From positions 248,001-312,000 of the forward strand of contig JAWZYV010012253.1 in NCBI GenBank assembly GCA_038373885.1: a stretch of 64,000 nt of DNA, in the 5' to 3' direction. Below the pieces are notes generated by a model. That model searched no databases, had not been told where the DNA came from, and saw nothing but the letters and a program-made list of their open reading frames with translations. Position 1 is the stretch's first letter. Each line of letters begins with the position of its first letter. The DNA is from Cheiracanthium punctorium (taxonomy: Eukaryota; Arthropoda; Arachnida; Araneae; Cheiracanthiidae). The position numbers and the translations under genes are program-made. Shown here one piece after another: positions 11,605 to 24,900 of the stretch.

Positions 11605-12384
11605 TATACATTGACTGCTTGGAAATTAATTATGCTACTGCTATATGTACACATGTGCCAACTCTCAGGATTTTCGCCAGAGTTTCAGGCTTTTTGATCC
11701 CATTTTGGACATCAGGATTTTTCTACATTTTCTCAGGCTTCTTAAGAATTTATTCAAATAATACAACTTTCTTCAATCTTCTTCATAAAGTTTGATATAT
11801 CTGTTCTGTTTCTTCCACACTAATCAGGCTCAGGGAAGGATACAACTGATCACACCGGCCCGGGAAATATATGTAAACGGCGAGCCATTTACATTATATT
11901 CTGAGCAAACATGCACATTATACATACGACATATATGTGAAAGTGACCGGCCCATCAGGAAATTTTCCGGCTTCCCGATAAGCGTATCCGAGACTGTTCA
12001 GACTGAACAAGAGGAAAGTATTTAATTTGAAATAATGTATTTAAAGTTACTCTAAAAATTGTATAAATGAAAGTTCATTATGCTATGTTCAATATTTATT
12101 TAGAAATATGCTAGAAATTTGAAAGCTGTGTGAGGTTAATAAAAGTATAGTTACAAAGTTTGACATTACTTCAGTTTTTAGTGCTATAAGATATATTTAT
12201 GCAATTTTTAAATTTGGATAATTTGTCTCATATTATTGCCAATGTTTCTTTCAGCAAATTTTTGAAACTGAATTTACATTGAACAACTCAAGTAATGGAA
12301 ACCTGAATTTATATGGACACTCGTTGCATTTCAGAAATGAAACAAGTTATGCGTGTACTGATGAAGTGCGCATTTTATGATGAA
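11605..12384. other. Intergenic stretch without a supported gene
   Basis: AT-rich; an open frame at 11792-12025 has no recognisable motif. Confidence 0.4.
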
Positions 12385-13312
12385 CTAGCTGCGTGCCTGT
12401 TCTTCACACGGTAGGAAACGAATATTTTCTTAAAATATAATCGTACCTGTGCGAAAACAAAACAAAACAAAAAGAGTTCAAGTGGTCCCTTTGTTGAAAC
12501 TACCGCGGGATATATTGACGCAACGTAGGTTTATAGTTTAATTAGTTGTAAGTCGATCACGCGCGTTGAAAAATGATGAATAGAACACTTTTAATTTCAC
12601 GAAATATTTATAAACGTGATATACTGTACTTTAATTCATATTAACCCAACAAAGCTACTATAACTACCTATTACTTATATTAATATTACCTATCTTCGTT
12701 TCTCTCTCTTTAATGCTCAATCTGAAAAAACAGATTAGATATTTTAAACCAATTATTTTTTCTACTCTTTGATGATTCTTTAGAATTTATGCATTGCCAT
12801 TAAAACAGCTCTCCATATATTTTTTAAGCATAATTCTTGTAGGGTTGACATATTTAGCTCCGCAAAATATTTCATCTGGACGTGGTTGAAAATATCCAAC
12901 CTGTCCCAATTTAAATATTTACCTCCATGGTTGTCTCGTGTAAAACATCAAACTGTTTAACCTCGAGGAACTATTTGGAATCGCTCAAATTGCGAATAGG
13001 ACGTTAAATTGTGTGGCAGAGTTTACAAATTTCACGCAACTTTTAATTTATGACGTCACGTTCTGACTCTGAGTAGTTGAGTCTAGTTATTTCACGCAGT
13101 AGCTTTCAAACGGAGTATTTTGAACCATACGGCATTGAAAAATTCTCACTTGCAACAGAACTTATTAAAGTTGATTTGAGAGATGTTGGGTTCATTCCTA
13201 GGTAATCGGTATTTTAAATATTTTCCCGAGATATTTTGCTAATGATGTAACTTTTGTGCAACAGCTTGCTAATGCTAAGTTGCTGGAATTCAACAACAAC
13301 CAAAAAGTATAG

Positions 13313-13314
<2 letters not shown>

Positions 13315-13376
<62 letters not shown>
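13315..13376. repeat. (TA)n microsatellite
   Basis: About 62 bp of TA dinucleotides inside the Helitron. Confidence 0.95.
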
Positions 13377-13378
<2 letters not shown>

Positions 13379-13648
13379 GCCAAAAGTCGTCCAAACTTGG
13401 CGACATTTTGCACGATTTTACGACGACCGTCGTCAAACCGATAGCGAATACTATGTATAATGTTAATCAGTATTTTCCACCTTTAGGCGACATTCCAATT
13501 TCCCACTATTTTAAAAAACGCAAGTTTCCTTTCGTTATTACGGTGGCTGAAAATCATAGTATTCAAAAATCGCCAAGAGTAGCTCGTGCATTGAACAAAA
13601 TACTTTGGGTTTTTATAATAAATTTTTACGTCAAAGCCTTTTAACTCA

Positions 13649-13785
13649 GGCTGGGATACAGACTCTATTTACCGTCATAGAAACCAGTTTATTGACCGAT
13701 TCTAGTTTAATTATTGGTTTAAAAACTGGAATCGTCATTAAAACTGGTTTATAATGACGGTCAATAGAGGTCTGCATCCCAGCCC
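13649..13785. repeat. Foldback element, 137 bp
   Basis: The first 30 bases ('ggctgggatacagactct' onward) and last 30 ('agaggtctgcatcccagcc') are inverted repeats with few mismatches. A second inverted pair ('aaaccag' / 'ctggttt') lies inside. No clear target duplication was found, so the transposon class is open. Confidence 0.7.
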
Positions 13786-14634
13786 TAATTAGATTTATAA
13801 CTCATTTTTAAACTCATGACGTCAAAATAACACCATTCTCAGTTGCGATATCTGACTATGAATTATTGAATGAATTATTGAATGAAGAAGAAAAAAAAAA
13901 AAAAAAAAAAAAACACGTTGTTTTACTTTTCTACATCATTTGATAAGGTGGAAGTTTATTATTTCGCTCGTGGTATATTTTTTGTAAAAGCTTGTTAACC
14001 TCATTAGGATTTCTAATGCATTTTTACATTCGTGACATCAAAATGACGTCAATCTCATTTAAATCATTGAAGGTAATAAATAAATAAATCTAACTTTGTC
14101 AACTATGCTCACTAATATGCTCACATCGGATATCTGAGTAGCTTTCTACCCTGAAAATTACGAAAAATCGTTAAATAATGTAAGAGGATTTCCAGAATTT
14201 TTAAAGTCGACTACGGACTATTCTATTCTATGTCGTTTTGCATACCTGTGCAAAATTTCAAGCCGATCGGTCGAACGTTGTGGGAGGAGTTCCCGGACAA
14301 GCAAACGAGCAAACTTTCCCATTTATATAATAGATACTTGTGCATAAGAAATCTCAGGCTTTTTGATTTTTAAAACTTGGTACGTTTGCTATATACTAAG
14401 CCATGTACCCAGTACCCAACTGAAAGCTGTGCATGTAACACGACTAGTTTTTATACAGGACTCGGTGGTTTTCAGTGGTTTCAGTTGATGACTGTGGTTT
14501 TCAGTCTCCAATTTTCAAAAAATAATCATATTAAGCGATAGCAAATCCTGTTTGCATTTCCTTCAAAACATAAAAAGTTCAAACTTAATAGCTTATAAAA
14601 TATTAAATCTATTTCACTTATTGAAACTGATGGT

Positions 14635-15415
14635 ATTCAAACTGGATTAAAGGTCATAGCAGTAACATGGGTAATTAGCTGGCGGATTATCTGGCCAAGC
14701 AAGCAACCCATAAATTAGCAGGTAATATAGATCTCTCTCAATCCCCATCCCACTTTCCAATACAAAATACAAAATGAAAGCAACAATGTTAAAACTTTGG
14801 CAGGAGAGATGGCAAAATAGCTCTCAACCAGGGTATATGCATTTTCATTCTTCCCAAAAGTCACGGATACTCTTCTTCTACCTCATAGAAATTTGCAACT
14901 TTTCTTTACAAACTACGGTCCTTTTTCTCGAATTTTTAATAAAAATAAACACAACATTTTCGCCTCTCTGTAAGTGCCATAAACAAGGAAATTTTATGCA
15001 TTTCGTAATAGACTATCCCTTCACCTTAAATTTCACATGAGAAAATCTTCGACTCAGTCGCTCTTTCCTTGCATGCACTATTTATGTTCTAAAAAGAAGT
15101 AACTCATTACACAAAATTATTTGTTCTGTAAACGAATAATCGCTAAACCAAACTCAATGCGTACTCCAAAGCGTTCACACCTTTGCCTCCCTCTTTACTT
15201 GACGGAGACTCCGATTCCTCAAGTATCTCACAATTATTATTACAACAATATAAATTCTAAATTTTATTTGTAAGTGCTTAGTTTCATTTATTGTTAATTT
15301 GTATTTTTCAAAATTTTGCTTGTAAGAGTTCAGCGATCTTTCTAATTGTTTATCTTATCGTATTTTCAAAATTTTGTTAGTGTTAGACTTAGGATTTTAC
15401 AATAAATGATCCTGC
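14635..15415 (+). pseudogene. LINE 3' fragment with RNase H end, broken
   Basis: The RNase H C-terminal motif is visible as WIKGHS, then GN-stop-LADYLAKQAT, coded from 14644; the stop is a TAG where the family has a glutamate codon. Downstream an open frame (from 14774) keeps a Cys/His-containing tail ending near 15040, LCKCHKQGNFMHFVIDYPF, of the type seen after RNase H in I-like LINEs. The 3' end is probably near 15405, after 'caataaatgatcctgccgggtc', which resembles a LINE tail. Stops and frame changes show that it is dead. The clade is uncertain. Confidence 0.65.
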
Positions 15416-18340
15416 CGGGTCATACAAAACTCAAAACCAGAAAGGTGAGTTGACTCAGAGCAGGGTAAGGGTAAGTGGGTCACCTAAAGTTGACCTTAAG
15501 GCATTTACAATCCCTTCGTAAATTATAAATAATGTACACATATCTTTAGAATTAGAGGATAGATGTGCCATCTTGTCAAACACTCTTTTGGTCAAAGAGT
15601 GTCTTTCGAATGATCAAAGAAGTGGAAAAGCTGGAGTAGCGAGGGTTCTTCCAAAGAAAGAAAAGAAAATTGCTGTCATAATGAAATTGGATAGTTGATG
15701 ATATTACATCGAATTTCTTAAGCCACTCTTGATTAAAATTACCTCTAACAATTAACAATTCATTAACTGTACCCAGAGTCAGAGTATTTCATATTATTCA
15801 ATAATTAAAAATAAATTTTAGTTAATTTTATTTATTGTTTATGGGAATAATTACATTTAACTAAATACACAGACGGAGGGGGGGGGGTTCGTGTTAGGGG
15901 GTTTGGACATTTCCCTTAGTCTACGCATAAATGATAATTATAGCCGAATATTCACTTTTGAATTCATCGCTCAAAATTGTATTCTGTAAAAATCATTTGC
16001 ATTTTACATAAATTTTGAAAATTATGTTTAAATGTTAAAAAATTACTTTAATTTTGCAAATTCTATAATTCAATGCAAAAAAAAACGCAATTTACTACGA
16101 CGAATTTAAGAATTTTTAGTGCTTTTGAAAATTTTTATTAGGTATTATCGTAAAATATTTATTGTCAATCAAATTTTATTGTAAGAATGGGACCCTCTAC
16201 CTGGACACTGCCCATGAGAAAGTTATAGCTACTCCCGTTTTAGCTGTACTAATTTAAGTTAAATATTCAAAAGTGAACATCCTCTCAATATCCTTCACTT
16301 TACTACTCTTATCTATTTTGTTATTTCGGTTAGACAAACAGACAAACCGAAATCGTAAACCCTTCTTTTAACTTTCTTAAAAAAATATTTAAAAATTACT
16401 GGTCTCTCATCTTTAGAAATCTCACATAGAAAAATGAAAAGGTAGTGTCTTGTCCAATCACTCTATTTTCCCTAGACATCGATCGGTAGCTTCAGTAATA
16501 AGAGAGCCGTCAAGAGCGATAACGTTAGTTTAAACGGCATTTCAAAAGATATACCAATATAAATAACTCTCACGAATCAGTTCAGATCCTTATCAGAGGA
16601 GAAACTCCATTGTCTGTACGAGCGGCGATTATCTAGTCATTTATAACTCTCACAATTTCAAAGTGGAGAAAATACAGTTATCTCTTTAAAGAGAGAGAAA
16701 AACTTACACAAATTAGCCTAATCAGTGCCATCGAAGTCGTTTTATTTTCTGATTTTTGTCTGGGCAGATTTGCACAGTGTAAATAGTAGCTCACTTCTAT
16801 AATTCTCGAGAAACGTTTTACGCCTTTCGGAAGGTTTTTCCTAAACAGGGAACAGGAACATATATTCTTTTTGAATCACATTGATCCCTGTAATTTTTTG
16901 CTTAAGGTTAGTTTTTAAAAAGATAAAACAACTTTCAAGTTTTTATTTTTAAATATCTACAAATTCTTCATTCAAATTTAAATATATACTTATTTTTAAA
17001 TAGTCTACAACATGTCTTGACATAGCAGTGTTTCTCTTTCTCAGTCACTGTCTGTGGACCAGCACCGGTCCGCGGATATACCGGTAGAAACTGAAAATTT
17101 TACTGATTCGTCATCCGTTCAGAAAAAATGTTGTGGACTACTGTACTTTGAATTGCACAGTGCATATACTACTGTTTGTAAAGAGCCATTAGGCAAATGT
17201 ATATCATTTGCACAATGACATCGCTACATTGTAAGACAAATTTTCAAGTTTCATATGCAGTTTCTTAACAACTGATGCATTATCCTTGAAAATAAATTCA
17301 AAGCTGCTTTCGGAATGTGACTCTTTTTAAAACTGTTCAAAAGTTACATTATTACCTAAAAGGAACAGCTTACCAGTTCTACGTTCATACGTAAGCGTCT
17401 AGTGAGCGAAAACTTCGGGGGAACATACAACACATTAAACAGTAAAAATTGCGAAGTTTCTTCAGGTTTTGAAGAAAAAGGTTTCAAAACGACTGATATC
17501 CTGAACAAAGTTAGGGGGCTCGCCCACACCCCCTCCATACTGTTAGTGGTGGATTAATGCAATTTTGTGGGTGGGAGGTGTTAGTTGGAAGACTCAGATA
17601 TACATCCATTTTATGGAAGCAAAACAGGATCTTTTAAATTAATTTGTTTTTTTTTTCTCGGAGGAGCAGTCGCCCCCCTTTAATCTGCCTTTGCATCTTA
17701 CTCCTACTCTTCTCCCATACGCTTATAAACAACGTCGAAATGTATCTTGAAAGCAATATCCATGGCCATAATTTTCACGTCTAAAATCTTAACAGCGTTT
17801 TTTTTTTTTTCTTTGGTGAAAGACAAGTAAATAATTCTTTAAAGAATTATGATCGTCCTTCATAAGAAAATTACTTGTCGTGACAGTTGAGGAAAGCCAC
17901 TGGTCGCTGCGGCACATAAATTTGAGACTTACAAGAGAAAATAAGAGAAACAAAATACATGAAGTGCAGTCAGCTTTACTGTGACCCGAAAGGGAGAAAA
18001 AAAAGTCTTAGCTGTTTTCTAAAATTATTTCATGGTGGCATCGGAATTTTAGCGGAATCGGAACTCAACGAGAACGACGATTCTTTATTTTACAATGGTA
18101 TTTACAAGGTGAATTCTTCATAAAAAGAAGGCTAGAAGGGATAGAAATGGAAATACAATACAGCATACAAAGAATCGCATGGCAATCTGGGGTCGCGAAC
18201 GTTTCTCGAAAAAATAAACTTCAAAAAATGTGCCGTACTATTAGTTAAAATTTCAATCTCGGTTTAAGGGAAATTTATTAATTTTTAGTGAAATAGGAAG
18301 GAAAGGATTCGGGGAATCGGATTTCAATGATCTTTGGTAT
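15416..18340. other. Intergenic stretch with repeat debris
   Basis: No gene could be supported. An imperfect inverted pair, 'atattcacttttgaat' at about 15948 and 'attcaaaagtgaacat' at about 16266, may bound a small old element. The segment 15865-15945 resembles the reverse complement of 27465-27535. A hairpin ATTTCGGTT / AACCGAAAT lies at about 16323-16353. The segment 17020-17100 contains 'accagcaccggtccgcgg', reminiscent of hAT ends, without a partner. Confidence 0.4.
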
Positions 18341-19530
18341 CAGGGTTGGCAAGTTTTTGACGCATGACAGTTTTTGACGGTTTTAACCATGGTTTAAACT
18401 GTCACGTCAAAAACCTTTTGTCAAAAACTGTCAAAAACCTTAAATATTGCACTTTAAAATATATGCAAATTACATATATTAATTTATTTTAATACAATTA
18501 CAAATATTGATTGATTGTTATTGATTATTACTATTAATCTAGTACTACAAATATTGACTGCAGTAAAAATACTAATTGATTTTTTAAAAATTGCACACAT
18601 TGTGGAGTATTATAATATTAACTTTTAAGAAATATTTTAAACATCTTTTATACATTTTTTTTATCAAGCATGTTGTCTAGAAACAGAAAAGAGAGTGGAA
18701 AAGTAATTTTATTACATATCTAATATGTTCAAAACATCATTCTTGCTGTTATAACATTAAAATTCTAAATTATCTATCTGCATCAAAAATTTAGGACAGT
18801 CTTTAAAATCTTCCATGGCTTGTAAGTTTCCCCACATGTAAAATACCAATACCATTTTGTGATAAATTTCAATGCTACATTACATTTAATACATTGGTTA
18901 CATTCAATAAATTGGTAATCTATATTGTATGAGGTTCTATTTTGAATGGGAAACTTTTAGTATACTGATAATTAAAGGTGTTTATCTTTATTTCATTTTA
19001 TTTAAATGACTGAAATTTTTATGTTATTTGTTTTTGCTTAAAACCCTTTTAATTTAGGTATTTAGATTAAATCAAAATAAGTTTAATATTTGCTTCTACA
19101 GGAAATGTTTAGCCATACTTCAGTTTGAAAATTTTGAAAGACTGCTGAAAGTATTTATACATTAACTCTCCCTCCAAATTATATGTATATATACTACTGA
19201 ATAAAATTAAATTTTAAAATTTTTATCCTATAAATGGTATTTATTTATTTATACAAAGAAATGCATACTACAGGCAATTATTAATGAGCCCAATAATTGT
19301 CATTTGTTGAGAAATAACTGTCATTTTTTAATATAATAATTATTCAATATAATTAACTTTAAATATGTATTTAGTTTAATGCAAAATGAAAATATACTGC
19401 ACAATTAGTTTACATATTGTTTGTTCTCTTTCTTTTATGGATTAGTTTTTGACAGTTTTTGACGGTTCAAACCAGTTTTCGACAGTTTAAACCAGTTTTT
19501 GACGCTTACCATGTCAAAAACCCAACCCTG
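18341..19530. mobile_element. 1,190-bp non-autonomous hAT element with TTTTTGAC repeats
   Basis: Starts CAGGGTTGGCAAGTTTTTGAC and ends GTCAAAAACCCAACCCTG. The exact 8-bp duplication TTTGGTAT flanks it at 18333-18340 and 19531-19538. Both ends are filled with repeated TTTTTGACAGTTT / AAACTGTCAAAAA units in both orientations (18353-18450 and 19445-19518), the arrangement of subterminal transposase binding sites in hAT elements. The 1-kb centre is AT-rich with no coding frame. Confidence 0.85.
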
Positions 19531-19752
19531 TTTGGTATGTAATGGTAGACATGGTCCTAACATTACACTTGTATATTTGGGGTTTTTACTCAAAAACTAT
19601 CTAGGCAAGCTTCAAAGTCCCAGTAGTCGCGGTCACAGTAAAGACTTTCATGCCAATAAAATATTTTAAAGCTTAAATTGGACCCCATAAGCATCCCAAC
19701 ATGAGCATCCACTCTCTGAGGATATAAAAAAAAAAAGCTCAATCATTTAGAG

Positions 19753-20078
19753 CAGCGGTTCTCAACCTTTTAACGTCGCTCCCCCCAACAAAGGCTAACT
19801 TACGTCGTCGCCCCCCCTCACATTTTTCAGCATACATTCAGTTTTTTTAATCTTTAACAACGAACATTTAGTCGAATTTTCTACAAAATAATGTTATCAG
19901 TAAAGTTTGAATGAATATTTTAAGCGAAAATGGATATATTTTTTAGTAAAAATGAGAATAAATAAGGTGATTTTTAAAAAACATGCATCATTACTTGCTC
20001 TTTGGTTTTTCTCGCGGCCCCCCTGCAAACGCTCTGCTCCCCCCTTGGGGGGCGCGCCCCACAGGTTGAGAAACGCAG
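19753..20078. mobile_element. 326-bp hAT-type MITE
   Basis: The left end CAGCGGTTCTCAACCT and right end AGGTTGAGAAACGCAG are inverted repeats of the classic hAT TTCTCAACC type. The flanks ATTTAGAG (19745-19752) and ATTTAGGG (20079-20086) form an 8-bp duplication with one mismatch. Frames across it are artefacts. Confidence 0.8.
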
Positions 20079-20385
20079 ATTTAGGGAGTAAAAAATATAC
20101 CTTTTAAACAATTTTTTAAAATAAATATCCACTTTATAGCTGTAAAAGTTCAAATTTTTACTCGACCAAAGTGAATATTTACTCCTTTCAAAACCTGAAT
20201 GTCTTGTGTACAATTTTGTCCCTTAGAAATAATTATTTACTGCTTGAAAAATCAAGTTAGCCTGTTATTAAAAAATTCTTTCTTTTAAGTATTCACTCTT
20301 TCAAAAATTAAGTTATACTGGTATAAGAAAATTTCTTCTTTTTTTTTTTTATCATCAGGATTTTACTTCTGAATTTTACGGTGAC

Positions 20386-20556
20386 CAGAAGCGTAGCTAG
20401 GGTTTTCAGCGCCAGGGGACAACTGAAAAATTTCACACGCCTCCTATTTGTCAGAATGCAATGGGGAATTTTTTATGTACAATTTGACACACCTTGGTTG
20501 CTGTGCCCGGCTGCAGATGCCCCTCCTTGCCCCCCCCCCCTGTAGATACGCTACTG
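20386..20556. mobile_element. 171-bp hAT-type MITE
   Basis: Begins CAGAAGCGTAGCTAGGG and ends GTAGATACGCTACTG, flanked by the exact 8-bp duplication ACGGTGAC (20378-20385 and 20557-20564). Related in end sequence to the MITEs at 5560 and 6457. Confidence 0.85.
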
Positions 20557-20564
20557 ACGGTGAC

Positions 20565-21437
20565 TCTGGAGCAGGCTGATTAGAAATAGGCGGAGGCGCA
20601 GACCTTTAACTATCACTATGCCAAAGATCATTGAAATCCGTTTCCTTGAAGCCGTGCCGTCTCCTAGTATGAAGCAATAATTAGTAGCTGATGATTGTAC
20701 ATCAGCATAAATAGTGGATTAACGGAAGAGCTCAAACACCTGCCTCAAAAAATTCCTGTCATGGGCCGTTTTCTAAAACAATCTGAGACCAATTTGCATC
20801 GAAGCCTCCCCGCACAGCTGAGCTTATAGGAATTATTCTTTCACAACCGCAAAATATGCTTAAATTTCTGAACCATTTCTGCCTTTAGTTTTTATTTCCA
20901 TTCTCAACAAGTGGAATTTTTCCTGGAGTAACTACTCCAATAGACATTCCTTTTTTAAATTGCAAGTATGGACTCATTCTTAAAAGAAATCTGGAATGAT
21001 TCCTTCTTTAGAAATTGAACCAACCGTTCATTTAAATTGGAAGGGAGAGAAAAAGAAAAAGTAAGACAGAGAAATTTAATTGATTTGCTCCTAGGAAATA
21101 GCCAAAAATTAAAGAATCTTCAAAATAAACAATTTTGCATGCCTCAAATTTAATTTGTATCGTTGAAAATGTGATGCATCTGTGTAGAAGTTGTATGCTG
21201 TGTATCATGACATTGTATGCTTAATTTTTTAGTTTAATGCACGGGCATAGCTATACTGTCGCATAGGAGGAGCCCATATCTGGGGAGGAAGGGGTCCATT
21301 CTTAGTGTAAAATTTTTTTTGACAGTAAATTTTACTATGGATATTTTGTAAAATATTTGAATTACATTACAATTTTTAAGCTTCTTTATGGTAATTTTCT
21401 TTATTACTCGTTAAATTATGGAGTTTACAAAATTAAT
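20565..21437. other. Intergenic stretch without a supported gene
   Basis: No coding or repeat-end signal is seen apart from a possible degraded hAT fragment around 21240-21300. Confidence 0.35.
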
Positions 21438-21442
21438 ATAAA

Positions 21443-21794
21443 TGTCAAGGCCAGGTCTGCAAAGCCCTCGCGAATGACGAAGCACCACTGACTCAACATC
21501 CACCAGCACCTAAAAGCGACAACCCGTAAAGGCCTCAATAGCTTTCCCCCCTGATTAATAAAATGAAGACGACCTCAGCCCGAAAGAACTCTCACCCCTT
21601 TTTTTTAGGAATAGACATTCGACGAAGAGCTGCGGCACTAAGCAGTTGATTGCTGTATACTCATGTACGACGGTACGAAGAAAAATGTCAGCTCGATCAT
21701 GTAAATTACTTGTAAATATAATTTTTTTTTTATATTAACTGAAATAGTAATTATTCATCCCTAGACACCAGCCGAATACTCTCTCTCTTTTAAT
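21443..21794 (+). repeat. Gypsy 5' LTR, 352 bp
   Basis: Begins TGTCAAGG and ends CTTTTAAT; the same sequence recurs at 26206-27350. It contains 'ttaataaaatgaagacg' (a possible AATAAA poly(A) signal at about 21559-21564). The boundaries are set by the ATAAA duplication and by loss of identity with the other LTR. Confidence 0.9.
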
Positions 21795-21799
21795 ATTTA

Positions 21800-21809
21800 T
21801 GGGGGCTCG
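21800..21809 (+). promoter_or_regulatory. Gypsy primer-binding site, tRNA-Pro type
   Basis: TGGGGGCTCG lies five bases after the 5' LTR and is complementary to the 3' end of tRNA-Pro (CGAGCCCCCA), the primer also used by murine gammaretroviruses. The match stops after ten bases, where CCCCCAGAG follows and forms a small palindrome with it. Confidence 0.7.
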
Positions 21810-21962
21810 CCCCCAGAGAACCGTTTTGCGATAAGTGAACGATATGACGCAGTTTTTTTTTTTTTTTCTTATGACGCAGTTTATCTTTCGTCGTGGTGCT
21901 TAAGAGTGCAATACGGATAACGCACTTTGAAGTAAGTGAACCAACTTTGTTATTACATTAAA

Positions 21963-24900
21963 ATGTCACTAGTCGACATTCCAGAATTGGCGGTTGCCAT
22001 TAAGACGGAAAAAACAGCAAAAATTAAGCTACTTCATCAACTAATTTTCGAAAATACTGGAGATAGAAAAAATAGAGATCGGCTCAGATCGTTCCCTGGC
22101 TTTGCCTTCCCACCAGACGGTGACGAATTGAAAAATAAAATCGCAAAAACCAAAACAGAGTTTACGGTTAATAATTTGATTACTTTGGCTAATATACTGC
22201 AAATTTCTAATGAAGGTACGGGTGATGAGCTGGCCACTCGAATTGTCTCTTGCTTAAACAATTTAGAAGTACTTAAAGATAATCTTGTTCACGATGATTT
22301 AACTGATAATGAGTCTGAGACTGAGTTCAGTCACACTGAAGTTCAAGGGAGCAAATGCAACGTGCTTTCCCAAACCGAAAGTGTTAACGCTAATAATTTA
22401 AAAATAGCTGAAAATGTTGTGAAAAATACTAGTATGCCAGCAAGAGATAATTTCAGTGCATTCGAACAATACAGGCAACCACCAATACATGGCAATTTTA
22501 TAAACTCTCACGTCTCGTTTTCTGACTTGGAAAGTTTTATTGGGCCATTTGAAGGCAACAATTTCGAAAGCGTTGAAGCCTGGTTAGAAAACTTTGAAGA
22601 TGCCGCATTGATGAAATACGTAATAAATGGTATCAATGAAGATGTTTATAAAAAAGCTTCTCTTGGGGTAATTAATTTGGTTGAATTTAAGAACAGGTTA
22701 AAAATTTTTGAGCAAATGCAGTCAGATGAACAAAAAAATAAAATTCCTAAGAGTAAATTTGAGCAAAAACAAAAAGTGTATGATGCTAAAGCTAAATCAG
22801 AAGCTATTCATGAAGTTGAAGTACAACCAAATTTTTTCTCAGAAATGCAAAAGCAAATATCAATTCTAAATATCCCCATAAACTCTCTTTTTGATACAGG
22901 AAGTAAAGTTACAATTATAAAAGAGCATATTTATAACAAATTACGTAAACCGACTTTAACCCCCACAAACATGATTTTTGCCGGAATCGGCGCAGGTGAA
23001 ATGAAACCCTTAGGCTATTTTAATACAAGTATTTCTATTGATAACCACACATTCCAAACCGATGTATTCGTTGTCGGTAATAATTTAATTGCTCCAGACG
23101 CTATAGTCGGAACCGACGTTATTAAGCAAGGCGAATTCACGTTTAGTGCTGAAGGCATTCAAATTAAGACCAATGAAAAATCTTTCATCCATGCGATTAC
23201 TGCTATCGAAAATAAAGACGAAGTGGATCTAACTCACATTCAATGTCCTGAATTGCGAGCCGAAGCTGCGCAAATAATTTATTCATACAAACCACACAAA
23301 ACAAAACACGCTAACGTCAGCATGCACATTGTCGTAAAAGATGATATTCCAGTAGCTCAACGACCGCGTAGATTTTCCCATGCCGAGAACGACGAGATTC
23401 GACGTCAGGAGCGTAAATTATTAGATGAAAACATAATCAAACCTTCAACTTTCGACTACGCATCGCCGGTTGTATTAACAAAAAAGAAAAATGGCGAATA
23501 TAGAATGTGCATCGATTACCGGAAAATAAATAAAAAAATTATCAAAGACAGATTTCCCCTACCACTAATTGAGGACGTCTTAGATAAGCTGCACGATGCA
23601 AAAGTTTTCACGACGTTGGATTTAAAAAACGGGTTTTATCACGTAGATATCGATGAGGATAGTAAAAAATATACATCTTTTGTGACTTCAGAAGGCTCCT
23701 GGATGTTTAATAAAGCCCCATTTGGTTTATGTTTATCACCAGCAGTTTTTCAACGCTATGTTTTTCAAGTGATGCATGAGCTATTACAAGACAACACTGT
23801 CATAATATACATGGATGATATCATTATCCCATCAACTGATATGCAGCAGGGAATACAGAAACTAGCACGTGTGTTAAATACGGCATCACAATATGGTCTC
23901 GAACTCAATTTTAAAAAGTGTCACTTTTTAAAACAAAAAATTGAATTCTTGGGCTATATCATACAAAACGGAACGATTCGACCGTCACCAGACAAAACTA
24001 AAGCCGTTCAAAATTTTCCAGAGCCTCGTACCGTAAAACAAATTCAACAATCCCTTGACTTAACTGGTTATTTTCGAAAAATTATTAAAAGTTATTCAAT
24101 AATCGCTAAACCTCTGAGTGACTTATTAAGACAAGATGAACCTTTCGTTTTCGGTCCAGATCAGCAGCTAGCATTTCAACGATTGAAGGACGCGCTTTCA
24201 ACAGACCCACTCTTACATCTCTTTAGCCCAGGTGCCAATCTCCAGTTACATACGGACGCTTCTAAACACGGATACGGAGCCATTTTGCTCCAAGAGTCTC
24301 CAGATGGATATCACCCAATCTACTACATGAGTAAGAAAACTAAACCGCACGAATCAAATCATTCTAGTTTTGAATTGGAGGTATTAGCTATGGTTGAAGC
24401 ACTTAAAAAATTCCGTCACTACTTACATGGAACACATTTTCAAATTTTTACCGATTGTGCCGCATTTCAAAAAACCATGAGTAAGCGTGACATCGTACCC
24501 AAAATCGCCAGATATGCCCTTTTTCTCCAAGAGTTCGACTACGAAATTTTACATCGTCCAGGACATCAAATGAAACATGCTGATGCATTAAGTCGATCGC
24601 CTGTCATGTTTATCGCGTGCGATGAAATCAAAGCCAAAATTAAAGCCGCACAAAACGCTGATGAGTACATTAAAACTCTTAAGCGTCTATTAGAAGATGG
24701 AGACACACAGGAATACAACATTCGCAATGAAGTTTTATACAAAATTGTAAATGGTAAAGAGTTACTAGTTGTACCAGCTTCGATGCAAACCAACATAATT
24801 AAAAAAATTCATGACAAAGGACATTTTGCTGTTCAAAAAACAGAAGACATTTTAAAACTTGACTATTATTTTCCTCAAATGCGAAGTAAAATTGAGCATG

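Larger units (their letters stand above)
12385..14334 (-). mobile_element. Helitron, non-autonomous, minus strand
   Basis: Read on the minus strand, the left edge is a Helitron 3' end: a short hairpin (ACGG / CCTGT with loop) then a spacer ending CTAG, followed by host T (12384). The right edge is the 5' end, TC at 14334-14333 beginning 'TCTATTATATAAATGGG', preceded by host A. Insertion between A and T without target duplication is the Helitron rule. The first 800 bp resemble 44103-44990 in the other minus-strand Helitron. No Rep-helicase is coded, so it depends on another element. It carries a TA microsatellite and a small foldback element. Confidence 0.7.

Noticed and set aside
16556..16582. 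A TATAAATA followed by TCAGTT as a core promoter
   Set aside because: The spacing from TATA to the initiator is only about 21 bases, too short, and no upstream elements support it.
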